A stretch of 64,000 nucleotides of DNA from Herbiconiux solani NBRC 106740 (GTDB lineage: Bacteria > Actinomycetota > Actinomycetes > Actinomycetales > Microbacteriaceae), in assembly GCF_001571005.1 (NCBI RefSeq), contig NZ_BCST01000004.1:248001-312000 (forward strand), given 5' to 3'. The notes beneath the pieces are model-generated. The model was given only the letters and a program-made list of their open reading frames with translations, did not search any database and was not told the origin of the DNA. Shown here piece by piece: positions 1-9,272 of this stretch (position 1 is its first letter; the number at the start of each line of letters is the position of its first letter). A program made the position numbers and the translations under genes.

Positions 1-981
1 GGACTGAACCCCACGGTCAGCGGTCTCAGCGACCTCGGCGGCCTGTCACTGACCCCGGGTGTCTACTCCGGGGGCGAGCTCTCGCTGAACGGTCAGCTGA
101 CCCTGGCCGGCACGGCCGACTCGGTGTGGGTCTTCCAGGCCGACAGCACCTTCAAGACCGGCGCCGGGAGTTCCGTGATCCTGACCGGTGAGGCGTCGAT
201 CTGCAACGTCTACTGGCAGGTCGGCTCCGCGGCGACGCTCGGAGCATCCTCGACCCTCGTCGGCACGGTGATGGCCTCCGACGCGGTCACGGTGGGAAAC
301 GGCGTGACCGTCAGCGGACGCCTGATGGCGCTGACCGCCGAGGTGACGCTGATCAACGACCGGATCACCGCTCCGGAGGACTGCCCTCCGTCGGTCATCA
401 GCCCCGTGTTCACGGGGACCACGACACCCGGCGGCACGGTCGGCACGTCGTACGAGTACGACGTCACCTCGACGGGTTCGCCCTCACCGACCTACACCGT
501 GACCTCGGGCGCTCTGCCGGCCGGGCTCACGTTCGACGCCGACACCGGGAGCATCTCGGGCACGCCGACGGCGACCGGGAGCTCGACCTTCACGATCACC
601 GCGACGAACGGCACGGGCCCGGATGCGGTGCGCGAGTTCACGATCGACGTGCAGGCGGCTCCCGTGACACCGCCGACCGGTGGTGGATCGGGCGGTGACA
701 CCGGGAACGGGGGAACCGGTGGATCGGGTTCCGGTACCGGCGGCTCCGGCTCGGGTTCGGGTTCCGGCACCGGCACCACCGGGTCTGGCACCGGAACCGG
801 TGGCGGGAACGCGGCCGGTGGCTCGGGCAGCACGACCGTGGTCCGAGGATCGGGTTCGCTCGCGGCGACGGGCGCCGAGGCTCCCTCGCCCCTGCTGACG
901 GCGGGCCCGCTCGCGGCGATGCTCGCCGGCGCGTCCCTGCTGATCGTCCTCCGCCGCCGGACTCTCCGCCGCCGGGGCTGA
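1..981 (+). CDS. Ice-binding-like (DUF3494) wall-anchored protein, 5' end missing
   Basis: The frame is open from the first base, so the N-terminus and signal peptide lie outside the window. The first ~120 residues carry repeats of the DUF3494 type (SDLGGLSLTPGVYSGG near the start), the beta-solenoid fold of ice-binding and adhesion proteins. A putative Ig-like domain of the 'GLPAGLTFDADTGSISGTP' kind follows (about 390-655). Then comes a Gly/Ser/Thr-rich linker (about 665-840), and a sortase-like LAATG motif at 859-873, a hydrophobic segment and an Arg-rich tail. The protein is therefore probably exported and anchored to the cell wall. DUF3494 proteins are not all ice-active; an adhesive role is equally possible. 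Not in an obvious operon. Confidence 0.85.
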   Translation, partial: GLNPTVSGLSDLGGLSLTPGVYSGGELSLNGQLTLAGTADSVWVFQADSTFKTGAGSSVILTGEASICNVYWQVGSAATLGASSTLVGTVMASDAVTVGNGVTVSGRLMALTAEVTLINDRITAPEDCPPSVISPVFTGTTTPGGTVGTSYEYDVTSTGSPSPTYTVTSGALPAGLTFDADTGSISGTPTATGSSTFTITATNGTGPDAVREFTIDVQAAPVTPPTGGGSGGDTGNGGTGGSGSGTGGSGSGSGSGTGTTGSGTGTGGGNAAGGSGSTTVVRGSGSLAATGAEAPSPLLTAGPLAAMLAGASLLIVLRRRTLRRRG

Positions 982-1050
982 CGCTCGCGGGTTCCCTGCT
1001 GACTCTCTTCGGGAATGACCCGAGACTGACCCGCTCGGGATCCGGGCGGG

Positions 1051-1233
1051 TCAGTCCTGGTCCAGTGCCGGGTCCATGCCCGGGCGCACCGCGGCGTCGT
1101 CGCGCACGTCGATGCGCCTGACGCCGTCGGCCTTCTCGGTGACGTCGATCCTCGGCGCCGCATCCTCCTCGGTCGATTTCGGGGCGGTCGTCAGTTGGTC
1201 GTGCCGCTTCTCGTCGTGATCTCGATCATCCAT
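1051..1233 (-). CDS. Small acidic hypothetical protein
   Basis: A 60-residue highly charged protein with no membrane segment or signal peptide. It reads MDDRDHDEKR at the start and contains a VRRIDVRDDAAVRPGMDP block near the C-terminus. Short proteins of this type, sometimes mislabelled as multidrug transporters, occur in Microbacteriaceae from my recollection of the family; no function is known. It stands alone, in opposite orientation to both neighbours. The reading frame is preferred over overlapping frames because of its compact conserved-looking tail, but coding status is moderately certain only. Confidence 0.55.
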   Translation of the reverse strand: MDDRDHDEKRHDQLTTAPKSTEEDAAPRIDVTEKADGVRRIDVRDDAAVRPGMDPALDQD

Positions 1234-1349
1234 CCCCCCAGCCTGGCCCAGCGCGGCCGGTCCCGGGGGATGTCGGGCGGATGTCGGCGGCTCGGCCTAC
1301 GCTCGGCATGCGCGGGCCGGCGCGCTCCCTCTCAGAAAGGAGCCCCCGA

Positions 1350-1619
1350 GTGCCCGAATGGCATCCCGTCCAGGCCGTCATGCCGATCGAGTTCTACTAT
1401 CCGCGACCCGGCACGCCCGAGCCGTTCGCGATCATCCGCTGGGTCGACGTGCGTTTGCAGGGTGCGCCGGTGTCGCGGTGGCGCACCGTCACCTACGACG
1501 AGCCGCGGCGCCTGCTCGGCGACGGCTACTACGAAGAGCTCGCCGACGCCGCCCTGGCCTGTCACAAGCTCGCCATCGCGGCCGCCGTGCCGGCGGCGCT
1601 CAACGTCACCCGCCGCTAG
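1350..1619 (+). CDS. Hypothetical protein, first of a three-gene cluster
   Basis: Encodes about 89 residues with no signal peptide. The GTG at 1350 is preferred to the upstream ATG at 1281 because an AGAAAGGA ribosome-binding site sits at 1334-1341. The recognisable text begins after this GTG (PEWHPVQAVMPIEFYYPRPG). The protein is rich in aromatic and basic residues (IIRWVDVRLQG, WRTVTYDE), suggesting a small folded domain. I do not recognise the family. It precedes two other small uncharacterised genes in the same direction. Confidence 0.6.
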   Translation: MPEWHPVQAVMPIEFYYPRPGTPEPFAIIRWVDVRLQGAPVSRWRTVTYDEPRRLLGDGYYEELADAALACHKLAIAAAVPAALNVTRR

Positions 1620-1690
1620 CAGTCAGCTGCGGAACGTGACACTCTTACGACAGGTCCCCAGATCCCGGACCTTCGACGGGAGACCCCACC

Positions 1691-2020
1691 GTGGGCAAGC
1701 TCATCTACGACTCCACGATGACGATCGATTTCGACGACCGCATCCTGGCCCACCTGCACCTGGTCATCGGCGCGAAATTGAGACGGAACGAGTCGTTCTT
1801 CTTCGCGTGGAAGGACGACCCGCGAAACGGAGACGGGCGCAGCGTGATCTGGATCTATCCGATGGCGCCGCTGGTCTTCAAGTTCCACGGAGGTCGTGCG
1901 CCGCTGATCAATCGGCGCTGGGTCGACGAGCTCATGCTCACCGCGAACTCGTCGCAGGGGCTGCGCGTTGTCCCCGAACCGAGCGAGACCGGGTCGCGCG
2001 CGGTGGAGGACGGTTCATGA
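1691..2020 (+). CDS. DUF7882-type small protein
   Basis: A 109-residue protein starting at GTG (MGKLIYDSTMTIDFDDRILA), followed by HLHLVIGAKLRRNESFFFAW. This matches a small family common in Microbacteriaceae (DUF7882), whose members are often mislabelled as ATP-dependent DNA ligase. No ligase motif (KxDG) is present. The function is unknown. The stop codon overlaps the ATG of the next gene (ATGA at 2017-2020), so the two are probably translationally coupled. Confidence 0.75.
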   Translation: MGKLIYDSTMTIDFDDRILAHLHLVIGAKLRRNESFFFAWKDDPRNGDGRSVIWIYPMAPLVFKFHGGRAPLINRRWVDELMLTANSSQGLRVVPEPSETGSRAVEDGS

Positions 2021-2250
2021 AGCGGATCGACATCCTCTACGACGGCGCGCACTACTCCGTCGGAGAGCAGGACTACCAGGCGATGAAGGCAGCCATCACG
2101 GCGGCCGCGTCGGGGCCGGCGGCCTGGGTCTCGGTCAACCACGGCGAGGGTCAACTCCAGCCGGCCGAGCTGCTCGTCGGGCCCGGCATCCCCATCGCGC
2201 TCCTGCCCATCGCCCCGGACGACGACCCCGACGCCGACCCGCCGGCCTGA
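2017..2250 (+). CDS. Small hypothetical protein coupled to DUF7882 gene
   Basis: A 77-residue protein starting MKRIDILYDGAHYSVGEQDY and ending in an acidic, proline-rich tail (DDDPDADPPA). The ATG at 2017 overlaps the preceding stop by 4 nt, which fixes the start and suggests coupled translation. The middle (WVSVNHGEGQLQPAELLVGP) looks like a compact beta-rich domain. I have seen similar short proteins beside DUF7882 genes, but no function is known. A regulatory or nucleic-acid-binding role cannot be inferred from sequence alone. Confidence 0.7.
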   Translation: MKRIDILYDGAHYSVGEQDYQAMKAAITAAASGPAAWVSVNHGEGQLQPAELLVGPGIPIALLPIAPDDDPDADPPA

Positions 2251-2325
2251 CCGGCCGACCCTGGGTTCACGGTCCTGTCGAGCTCGCCCGGGGCGGGGAA
2301 TACCCGGCACCGTCCATGTAAGCAC

Positions 2326-2331
2326 TAGCCT
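2326..2331 (+). promoter_or_regulatory. Candidate -10 element for leaderless lipoprotein mRNA
   Basis: TAGCCT lies exactly 6 nt before the ATG at 2338 and there is no ribosome-binding site. This spacing places transcription start at or next to the start codon. The same TANNNT-N5/6-start layout recurs in at least seven other places in the window. Confidence 0.5.
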
Positions 2332-2337
2332 TCGAGC

Positions 2338-3081
2338 ATGCCCTACGCTGGCTCGCCCATCCGAACACTCACGGTCGTGACGCTCGCCTGCACCTTGGCA
2401 GCCGGCCTCGCGTCCTGTTCTGAGCGGGCTGATAGTAGCCCTGTCCAGGACTCCGGCGTGACCCAGACCGATCAGGCCTCGGCACCCGAAGAACACGAGC
2501 CAGCCCCAGCCACAGCCGACGGGGGCGCCCCGGACGAAGGTGGTTCGGCCAGCACGGGCGACGGAGCGTGGACCGGGTCGGAGTACTTCGCCAGCGAGGA
2601 CGACGCCGTGGAAGCCATGCTCGGCCCGCGCGTCTGCGAATTGTTCGACCAGCCGAGGGCGGAGGTGGTCGCACTGGCCCCACCCCTCGTGCTCGACGAG
2701 GGAGAGGTCACGACGTTTGCAAACGGTGCGGACTGCCGATTCGGGATCGATGATCCGACCGGCCCCGGCGGGTACGGACTCGTCACCATCCGCACCTTCG
2801 ATGGAGAGAACCGGGAGATCGACGAGGCGGACAGCACGATCGCGGGCCACACCTGCATGGATGTCCCCGGTGACAACTTCGGTGTCAGTGGGGGCGAGCT
2901 CACGTTCGCAGAGCTGTGCGAAGTCGGTTCTCGGCAGATCTCAGTGAGTTTCAGCGAGGTCGTCCCGGTGTCCGAGCAGCGGGAAGAGGGAATGCGTGCT
3001 CCCGTCGAGTACATCCTCCAGCAGATCCTCACCCGTCTCGACCGCACCGAGAACAGCCTCTACTCCAACACCCCGCCGTGA
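2338..3081 (+). CDS. Lipoprotein, DUF3558-like
   Basis: 247 residues. The N-terminus has a signal peptide ending in a lipobox LASC with the lipidated Cys at residue 27. An acidic, Ser/Glu-rich linker follows (about 28-75). The C-terminal domain (about 80-230) has four Cys residues arranged as two likely disulfides and the CELFD...CRFG...CMDV pattern seen in actinobacterial DUF3558 lipoproteins. It is probably tethered outside the cytoplasmic membrane. Its base composition looks less GC-rich than its neighbours (for example gatagtagc, tttgcaaac), and it sits next to a tRNA gene, so past transfer is possible. No function is assigned. Confidence 0.75.
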   Translation: MPYAGSPIRTLTVVTLACTLAAGLASCSERADSSPVQDSGVTQTDQASAPEEHEPAPATADGGAPDEGGSASTGDGAWTGSEYFASEDDAVEAMLGPRVCELFDQPRAEVVALAPPLVLDEGEVTTFANGADCRFGIDDPTGPGGYGLVTIRTFDGENREIDEADSTIAGHTCMDVPGDNFGVSGGELTFAELCEVGSRQISVSFSEVVPVSEQREEGMRAPVEYILQQILTRLDRTENSLYSNTPP

Positions 3082-3112
3082 CCCCATGCAGGACGACAGA
3101 GGGCCGCGCACG

Positions 3113-3189
3113 TGGTACCCCCAGAGGGACTCGAACCCTCACTGAAACGATTTTAAGTCGTCTGCCTCTGCCGATTGGGCTATGGGGGC
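3113..3189 (-). tRNA. tRNA-Leu (UAA) with short variable loop, CCA encoded
   Basis: The reverse strand folds into a full cloverleaf. The acceptor is GCCCCCA/TGGGGGT (G1:U72 wobble), followed by A73 and an encoded CCA. The D stem is 3 bp. The anticodon arm GACGA/TCGTT has loop CTTAAAA, giving anticodon UAA. The variable loop is 5 nt (TCAGT) and the T arm is GAGGG/CCCTC. UAA reads the leucine codon UUA and A73 fits leucine identity. Leucine tRNAs normally carry a long variable arm, which is absent here. A tRNA for another amino acid is unlikely given the anticodon. Confidence 0.9.
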
Positions 3190-3222
3190 CCGCCTTCATC
3201 ACCGTACGTTACGCGATGAACG

Positions 3223-3260
3223 GGAGAACGCCCCGAGCCTGAGGCTGCGGGGCGTTCTCC
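3223..3260. terminator. Strong hairpin between tRNA-Leu and ndh
   Basis: Arms GGAGAACGCCCCG (3223-3235) and CGGGGCGTTCTCC (3248-3260) pair perfectly, and the loop itself contains a small AGCC/GGCT stem. It lies 19 nt past the ndh stop and before the tRNA 5' end, both on the minus strand. It probably ends ndh transcription. There is no U-tract on either side, so it would act as a GC-rich, tail-less terminator. Confidence 0.6.
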
Positions 3261-3279
3261 GGTGACGCGAAACGCGGCG

Positions 3280-4800
3280 CTACTTGGCCTTCGCCTTCGT
3301 CTTCGGCTCGACCTTGGGCGCCTCGGGGGCGCTGTCGGTCGCGGTGACGCCGTTGACCTCGGCCGTGGCCGAGGGCTCCGAGCTGTGCGAACCGGGGAGC
3401 TGGGGGTTCTGGGCGCCGGCTGCCGGAGCCGACTCCGCGGGCGCCGCCGCTGCAGCGGGAGCAGCCGCCGGGGCCGCGGCACGCGGACGCGCCGCGAACT
3501 CCTCGAACGCGGCACGCGGGTGCTCGCGCGCCGCGAGCGAGACGTTGTCGCGGCCGAGGAAGAAGTTGTTCACCCAGCCCCAGACCACGCGGATCTTGCG
3601 CTCCCACGACGGCATCGCCAGGCCGTGGTAGCCGCGGTGCGCGAACCAGGCCGGGAGGCCCTTGATCGCGAGCTTGCCGGACTGGAAGACGCCGACGCCG
3701 ATGCCGAGGCCGGCGACCGCGCCCAAGTTCTTGTGGTAATAGTCCTTGACGCCCTCGCCGCGCAGGTCGGCGACGATGTTCTTCGCGAGCAGCTTGCCCT
3801 GACGCACGGCGTGCTGGGCGTTCGGCACGCAGTAGCCGCCGACGCCGCCACCGGTGAGGTCGGGCACGGCCGACACGTCGCCGGCGCCCCAGGCGCCCTC
3901 GACGATGCCGTCGTCGCCCTCGACCCGCAGGTCGGCGCGCACGCGGAGACGACCGCGCTCCTCGATCGGGAGGTCGGAGTTCTTGATGTCCGGCGTGGCC
4001 ATGACGCCCGCGGTCCAGATGATCGTGTCCGACTCGAACGACTCGCCGGTGGAGAGCTCGATGACGCCGCCGACCGCGGACTTCAGCTGCGTGTCGAGGT
4101 GGATCTGCGCACCGCGCTCGGCCAGGTTCTTGATCACCCAGAGCGAGGTCGGCAGGCTGACCTCGGGCATGATGCGGCCCATCGCCTCGATCAGGTGGAA
4201 GTGCGTGTCCTCGAAGCCGATCTCGGGGTAGCTGTCCAGCAGTGCCGAGACGAAGGAGCGCAGCTCGGCGAAGACCTCGATGCCCGCGAAGCCACCGCCG
4301 ACGACGACGACGGTCAGCAGACGGTCGCGCTCGGGGCAGGCCGGCAGGAGCGCCGCCTTGTCGAAGTTGGTGAGGATGCGGTCGCGGATCGCGGTCGCCT
4401 CCTCGATCGTCTTCAGGCCGATCGCCTCATCCGCGACACCCGGGATCGGGAAGGTGCGCGACACGGCGCCGGCGGTGACGACGATCTGGTCGTACGTCTC
4501 CTCCCACGGCTCGCCCGCACCCTCGACCGGCGTGATCGTCGCGGTCTTCGTGGCGTGGCTGATGTGCGTGACCTTCGCGGCGATGACGCGGGTCTTCTTG
4601 AGGTGGCGACGGATGCCGACGACCGCGTGACGCGGCTCGATCGATCCGGCGGCGACCTCGGGGAGGAAGGGCTGGTAGGTCATGTAGGGCAGCGGGTCGA
4701 CGACCGTGACCTCGGCCTCGCCGGCACGAAGCCACTTCTCCAGCTTCCAAGCGGTGTAGAAACCGGCGTAACCGCCGCCGACGATCAAAATCTTGGGCAC
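3280..4800 (-). CDS. ndh: Type II NADH dehydrogenase (NDH-2)
   Basis: Single-subunit, membrane-associated flavoprotein that passes electrons from NADH to menaquinone without pumping protons. The FAD-binding Rossmann motif GGGYAG is at residues 8-13, the NADH-binding motif GGGFAG at 168-173, and a quinone-dehydrogenase type C-terminal region (WFAHRGYHGLAMPSW) follows. The 506-residue length exceeds the family norm because of a C-terminal tail of ~75 residues rich in Ala, Pro, Glu and Lys, of unknown role. The start is GTG with a GAGGAG site 11 nt upstream. It is the last gene of a minus-strand run from enolase. Confidence 0.93.
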   Translation of the reverse strand: MPKILIVGGGYAGFYTAWKLEKWLRAGEAEVTVVDPLPYMTYQPFLPEVAAGSIEPRHAVVGIRRHLKKTRVIAAKVTHISHATKTATITPVEGAGEPWEETYDQIVVTAGAVSRTFPIPGVADEAIGLKTIEEATAIRDRILTNFDKAALLPACPERDRLLTVVVVGGGFAGIEVFAELRSFVSALLDSYPEIGFEDTHFHLIEAMGRIMPEVSLPTSLWVIKNLAERGAQIHLDTQLKSAVGGVIELSTGESFESDTIIWTAGVMATPDIKNSDLPIEERGRLRVRADLRVEGDDGIVEGAWGAGDVSAVPDLTGGGVGGYCVPNAQHAVRQGKLLAKNIVADLRGEGVKDYYHKNLGAVAGLGIGVGVFQSGKLAIKGLPAWFAHRGYHGLAMPSWERKIRVVWGWVNNFFLGRDNVSLAAREHPRAAFEEFAARPRAAAPAAAPAAAAAPAESAPAAGAQNPQLPGSHSSEPSATAEVNGVTATDSAPEAPKVEPKTKAKAK

Positions 4801-4842
4801 AGTGAAACGATCTCCTCAGTACAGGGGCCTGGTTACAGGCTA

Positions 4843-6129
4843 CTACCTCCGCAGCAGCCCCTTGAAATGCGCGACCGCTCCGAGGGCGAATGTCGCGACC
4901 AGGATGAGGAACCCGAGCAGGAGCCCCAGCGGCACCGCCCAGTGGATGAGACTGTACACCCCCGGGCTCGGCTCCACAGCGACCGGCGCCGGATCCTGCG
5001 AGTCCGCGACCGGCTGCCCGGTAGCGGGATCGGTCGGGGCCGGGATGGTCAGCGTGTCGATCGAGTCGGTGCTCGAGGACGGCCGATAGGTCGCGATCCA
5101 CGCCTTCAGATCGCCGATCGGGTTCGCCGTGACCGCGGGCACCTTCGCCGCGACCGCGCCGACCGCGTCGATCAGCCCGTAGCCGTAGATCGGCCCGGGG
5201 ACGGGCGTGCCCTTCGTGGTCGCCGTGGCGACGATGCGGTTGATGACGTTCGCCGCGTCGAGCTCCGGATGCGCGGCCTTCACGAGCGCGGCCAGCCCGC
5301 TGACCAGCGGCGCGGCGCCCGACGTGCCGTCCCAGATGACATAGCCCCCACCGGGCACCACACCGACGAGCTGCTCGCTGGGCGCGGCGACCGCGATCGT
5401 GATGCCCTGCGAGGACGCGTCGAAGCTGGCGTCACCGGCCTTGTCGACGCCCGCGACGGCGACGACCCCCGGGATCGTGGCGGGAGCCCCGACCTCGGTC
5501 GTGCCGCTCCCCCGGTTGCCGGCGGCCGCCACGACGACGACGTCGTGGTCGAAGGCGTAGGAGAACGCCTCGTCCCAGCTCTCGGGCCAGTCGAGGCTGT
5601 TGCGGGTCAACGACATGTTGATCACGTCGGCACCGTGGTCGACCGCCCAGCGCACGGCTTTGGCGATCTGGTCGTCCGAGTCGACCGAGCCCTCGCCGAG
5701 CGCGACCGACACGGAGAGGAGGGATGCCTCGGGTGCCACGCCGAGCACGCCGTTGCCCGAACCCGTGCCGCGTCCCGCGATCAGCGAGGCGACCATGGTG
5801 CCGTGCTCCGAGCTGTCGCCCACAGGCTTCTGCCCGTCCGGCGAACCGATGCCGGACATGTCGGTGCCGTCGACGACCGCATCACGGAGCTCCCGCACGC
5901 TCCCGTCGACCCCGGTGTCGATCACTGCGACCGTCGCGCCCTTGCCGCGGGTGGTGTCCCACGCATCCATGAACCCGTAGCCCGCGAGCCAGTACTCGGC
6001 CGAACGCACCTGGTCGGCGTGCGCGGAGGGCACCGGCGCGACCGTGGCGGAGGCCCCGAGGGGCAGCACGACGACCGCGCCGACCACCGCGACCGCGAGG
6101 GCGGCGCGTCGGACGGCACGGGCGGGCAT
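4843..6129 (-). CDS. Mycosin-like S8 serine protease with C-terminal membrane anchor
   Basis: 428-residue subtilisin-family protease. A signal peptide spans about residues 1-38. The catalytic triad is Asp71 (AVIDTGVDG), His109 (SSEHGTMVA) and Ser270 (WDGTSGAAP), with Asn205 in the oxyanion hole (AAAGNRG). A Pro/Ser/Thr-rich stalk and one transmembrane helix near residues 398-420 anchor it outside the cell. This layout resembles MycP proteases of type VII secretion, but no ESX genes are visible here, so 'mycosin-like' is a family statement only. The start ATG at 6129 overlaps the stop of the DUF501 gene by one base (TGATG), indicating coupling. A longer upstream reading frame is rejected because it runs through that gene. 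Confidence 0.88.
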   Translation of the reverse strand: MPARAVRRAALAVAVVGAVVVLPLGASATVAPVPSAHADQVRSAEYWLAGYGFMDAWDTTRGKGATVAVIDTGVDGSVRELRDAVVDGTDMSGIGSPDGQKPVGDSSEHGTMVASLIAGRGTGSGNGVLGVAPEASLLSVSVALGEGSVDSDDQIAKAVRWAVDHGADVINMSLTRNSLDWPESWDEAFSYAFDHDVVVVAAAGNRGSGTTEVGAPATIPGVVAVAGVDKAGDASFDASSQGITIAVAAPSEQLVGVVPGGGYVIWDGTSGAAPLVSGLAALVKAAHPELDAANVINRIVATATTKGTPVPGPIYGYGLIDAVGAVAAKVPAVTANPIGDLKAWIATYRPSSSTDSIDTLTIPAPTDPATGQPVADSQDPAPVAVEPSPGVYSLIHWAVPLGLLLGFLILVATFALGAVAHFKGLLRR

Positions 6130-6644
6130 CAGAGCTCGATCGCGTAGTCGACGCACTCGCAGACGAGGGGCGACCAGTCGCCGCGCTCGAGGGCGAGATC
6201 GCCGATCGGGTTGACGCCGGGGCCGGCCGCGAGGGCGTGGGCCGCGAGGGCGTGCAGGCACTTGACGCGGGAGGGCATCCCGCCCGCCGAGATGCCGGCG
6301 ATCTCGGGGACGTCGCCGAAGGTGGAGCGGTCGGCGAGGTAGGCCTGGTGGGCATCGGCGTACGCGGCGGCGAGCTCGTCGCCGGCCAGCGCATCCTGGA
6401 ACTCGACCATCACGTGCTCGGCCTCGAGGTCGCTCATCGCCGCGGTCGCCGCCGGGTGCGACAGGTAGTAGAGGGTGGGGAACGGGGTTCCGTCGGCCAG
6501 CCGCGGAGCGGTGGCGACGACGGTCGGGTTGCCGCAGACGCAGCGCGCGGCGATGCCGAGCACGTTGCGGACGGGCCGGCCCAGCTGCGCCGAGGCGACC
6601 GCGAGGTCGCGCTCGCTCGCGGGTTCGAAGGGCGGGGTGGTCAT
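6129..6644 (-). CDS. DUF501 family protein
   Basis: 171 residues matching the DUF501 family found downstream of enolase and FtsB in many actinobacteria. Several conserved Cys residues (CVCGNP near residue 36, CLHAL, CECVDY near the C-terminus) suggest a metal site. The sequence FPTLYYLSHP is typical of the family. It is cytoplasmic, with no signal peptide. Its function is unknown. It is coupled to the downstream protease and lies 14 nt after the FtsB-like gene, so all are probably one transcript with eno. Confidence 0.88.
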   Translation of the reverse strand: MTTPPFEPASERDLAVASAQLGRPVRNVLGIAARCVCGNPTVVATAPRLADGTPFPTLYYLSHPAATAAMSDLEAEHVMVEFQDALAGDELAAAYADAHQAYLADRSTFGDVPEIAGISAGGMPSRVKCLHALAAHALAAGPGVNPIGDLALERGDWSPLVCECVDYAIEL

Positions 6645-6658
6645 GGAACTCCTGGGTC

Positions 6659-7258
6659 TCAGCCGGTGGGCGCGGCGGGCTGCTGGCCATCGGCGGGCTG
6701 CTGTCCATCCGTGGGCTGGCCACTCGAGGGCTGGCCGTCGGCGGGCAGCTGGCCGTCACCCTGCAGCTCGGCGGGGGTCTGGGTCGACAGGCCCGCCGTC
6801 ATCCCGGAGGAGAACAGCGACGACAGCCAGTCGACGTCGGTGGTGCTGATCGTGTCGCTCACGCCGCTCGGCGCGTCGTCGGCCGCCGGGGGCAGGTCGT
6901 CGACGATCAGGAAGCTGGTCTCACCCGGCATCACGTAGTAGAGCCGGTCGCGCGCCTCGGCCTTGATGTAGGCCGGGTCGCTCCAGCGGGCGATCTCGTT
7001 CGTGAGGTCGTCGTTCGCGTTCGTCCGCGCATCCACCGCCGCGTGCAGCGCCGCGAGCTGCTGCCGCTGCTCGATGTAGACGCGGAGGCCCGGGGCGATG
7101 ATGACGACGAACATCACGATCACCACGAACATCAGCACCGTGAAACCCGAGAAGCGGATGCTGCGCAACCAGTTCGCCGGAGTGGCCGGAGACGCCGAAT
7201 GCGGCAGCGCCACCGGCACCCGCGCAGTGCTGCGGGATGTCGGGGGGCGCTGCCGCAT
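6659..7258 (-). CDS. FtsB/DivIC septum formation initiator family protein
   Basis: 199 residues. A basic cytoplasmic N-terminus (~35 residues) is followed by a single transmembrane helix (about 35-57) and a periplasm-side coiled coil (IEQRQQLAALHAAVDARTN). The conserved 'WSDPAYIKAEARDRLYYVMPGE' region of divisome proteins FtsB/DivIC comes next. The C-terminal ~60 residues are a low-complexity tail of Gln-Pro-Ala-Asp-Gly repeats. FtsB links FtsQ and FtsL in the septal complex. Its place immediately after enolase is the conserved actinobacterial order. Confidence 0.88.
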   Translation of the reverse strand: MRQRPPTSRSTARVPVALPHSASPATPANWLRSIRFSGFTVLMFVVIVMFVVIIAPGLRVYIEQRQQLAALHAAVDARTNANDDLTNEIARWSDPAYIKAEARDRLYYVMPGETSFLIVDDLPPAADDAPSGVSDTISTTDVDWLSSLFSSGMTAGLSTQTPAELQGDGQLPADGQPSSGQPTDGQQPADGQQPAAPTG

Positions 7259-7298
7259 CGGAAACCTCTGGCTCTGGCGCTCCTGGATGGAGCGGCTG

Positions 7299-8642
<1,344 letters not shown>

Positions 8643-9272
8643 CTAGTCTAACGAGTCGCGCCCGATGGCCTGCATGGCCGTGACCGTCTCGAACAACCAC
8701 TCGGTGAATTCCTCGTCCGCATCGGTTTCCAGCGGGCGGTGCAGCGCGCAGTCGACCGCCGACATCACAAGGGTCACGGCGAGCTGGGCCCGGTGCGGCG
8801 AGGTGCGGCCTTCGGCGAGCTCGACCACGTCGGCCCGCAGCTCGGTGGCGAACTTGATGATGTCCGGGGCGACCTCCGGCCGGCGGGCCAGCAGGTCGCG
8901 GATGGCCGCACGGTCGACGCCCTCGCGGGCGGTGTCGTCCATGATGCCCCCGACGAGGGTGCAGAGGTCGCGGACCAGGCCCCGCTCGCCGTCGCGGCCC
9001 AGGAACGACGCGCGCTGCGCATCCGTCACCTTGAAGGACGACAGACCCAGGATGGCCGAGACCTTCGATGGGAAGTAGTTGAAGAAGGTGCGGGTGGAGA
9101 CGCCCGCCTCGGAGCAGATCGCGTCGACCGAGGCCGCCGCCGCACCGTTGTCGGCGACCAGGCGGAGGGCGGCCTCGTGGATGGCGGTGCGGGTCTCCTC
9201 CTTCTTGCGTTCGCGGAGGCCGGGCTTGCAGTCGCGGAGGCCGGAGGAACTCGTTCCTGGAAGCGTCGTCAT
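8643..9272 (-). CDS. TetR-family transcriptional regulator
   Basis: 209 residues. The N-terminal helix-turn-helix region (about residues 20-66: REKKEETRTAIHEAALRLV ... ICSEAGVSTRTFFNYFPSK) is typical of TetR repressors. The C-terminal two thirds is the ligand-binding and dimer domain. Its ATG overlaps the stop of the MarR gene by 4 nt (ATGA), and MarR in turn overlaps the MFS exporter, so all three are one operon. It probably senses an export substrate and may bind the paired palindromes at 11416-11461, although the MarR protein is an equal candidate. Confidence 0.9.
   Translation of the reverse strand: MTTLPGTSSSGLRDCKPGLRERKKEETRTAIHEAALRLVADNGAAAASVDAICSEAGVSTRTFFNYFPSKVSAILGLSSFKVTDAQRASFLGRDGERGLVRDLCTLVGGIMDDTAREGVDRAAIRDLLARRPEVAPDIIKFATELRADVVELAEGRTSPHRAQLAVTLVMSAVDCALHRPLETDADEEFTEWLFETVTAMQAIGRDSLD

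Noticed and set aside
2338-3189. Integrated element at the tRNA-Leu gene
   Set aside because: No integrase and no duplicated tRNA 3' end were seen. The lower GC of the lipoprotein gene alone is not enough.
4843-6129. Type VII secretion locus based on mycosin-like protease
   Set aside because: No EccC, WXG100 or other ESX genes are visible in the window.
3262-6147. 961-residue plus-strand open frame
   Set aside because: It is antisense to ndh and the subtilase, has Arg/Asp/His-rich composition without any domain, and is a GC-driven shadow frame.
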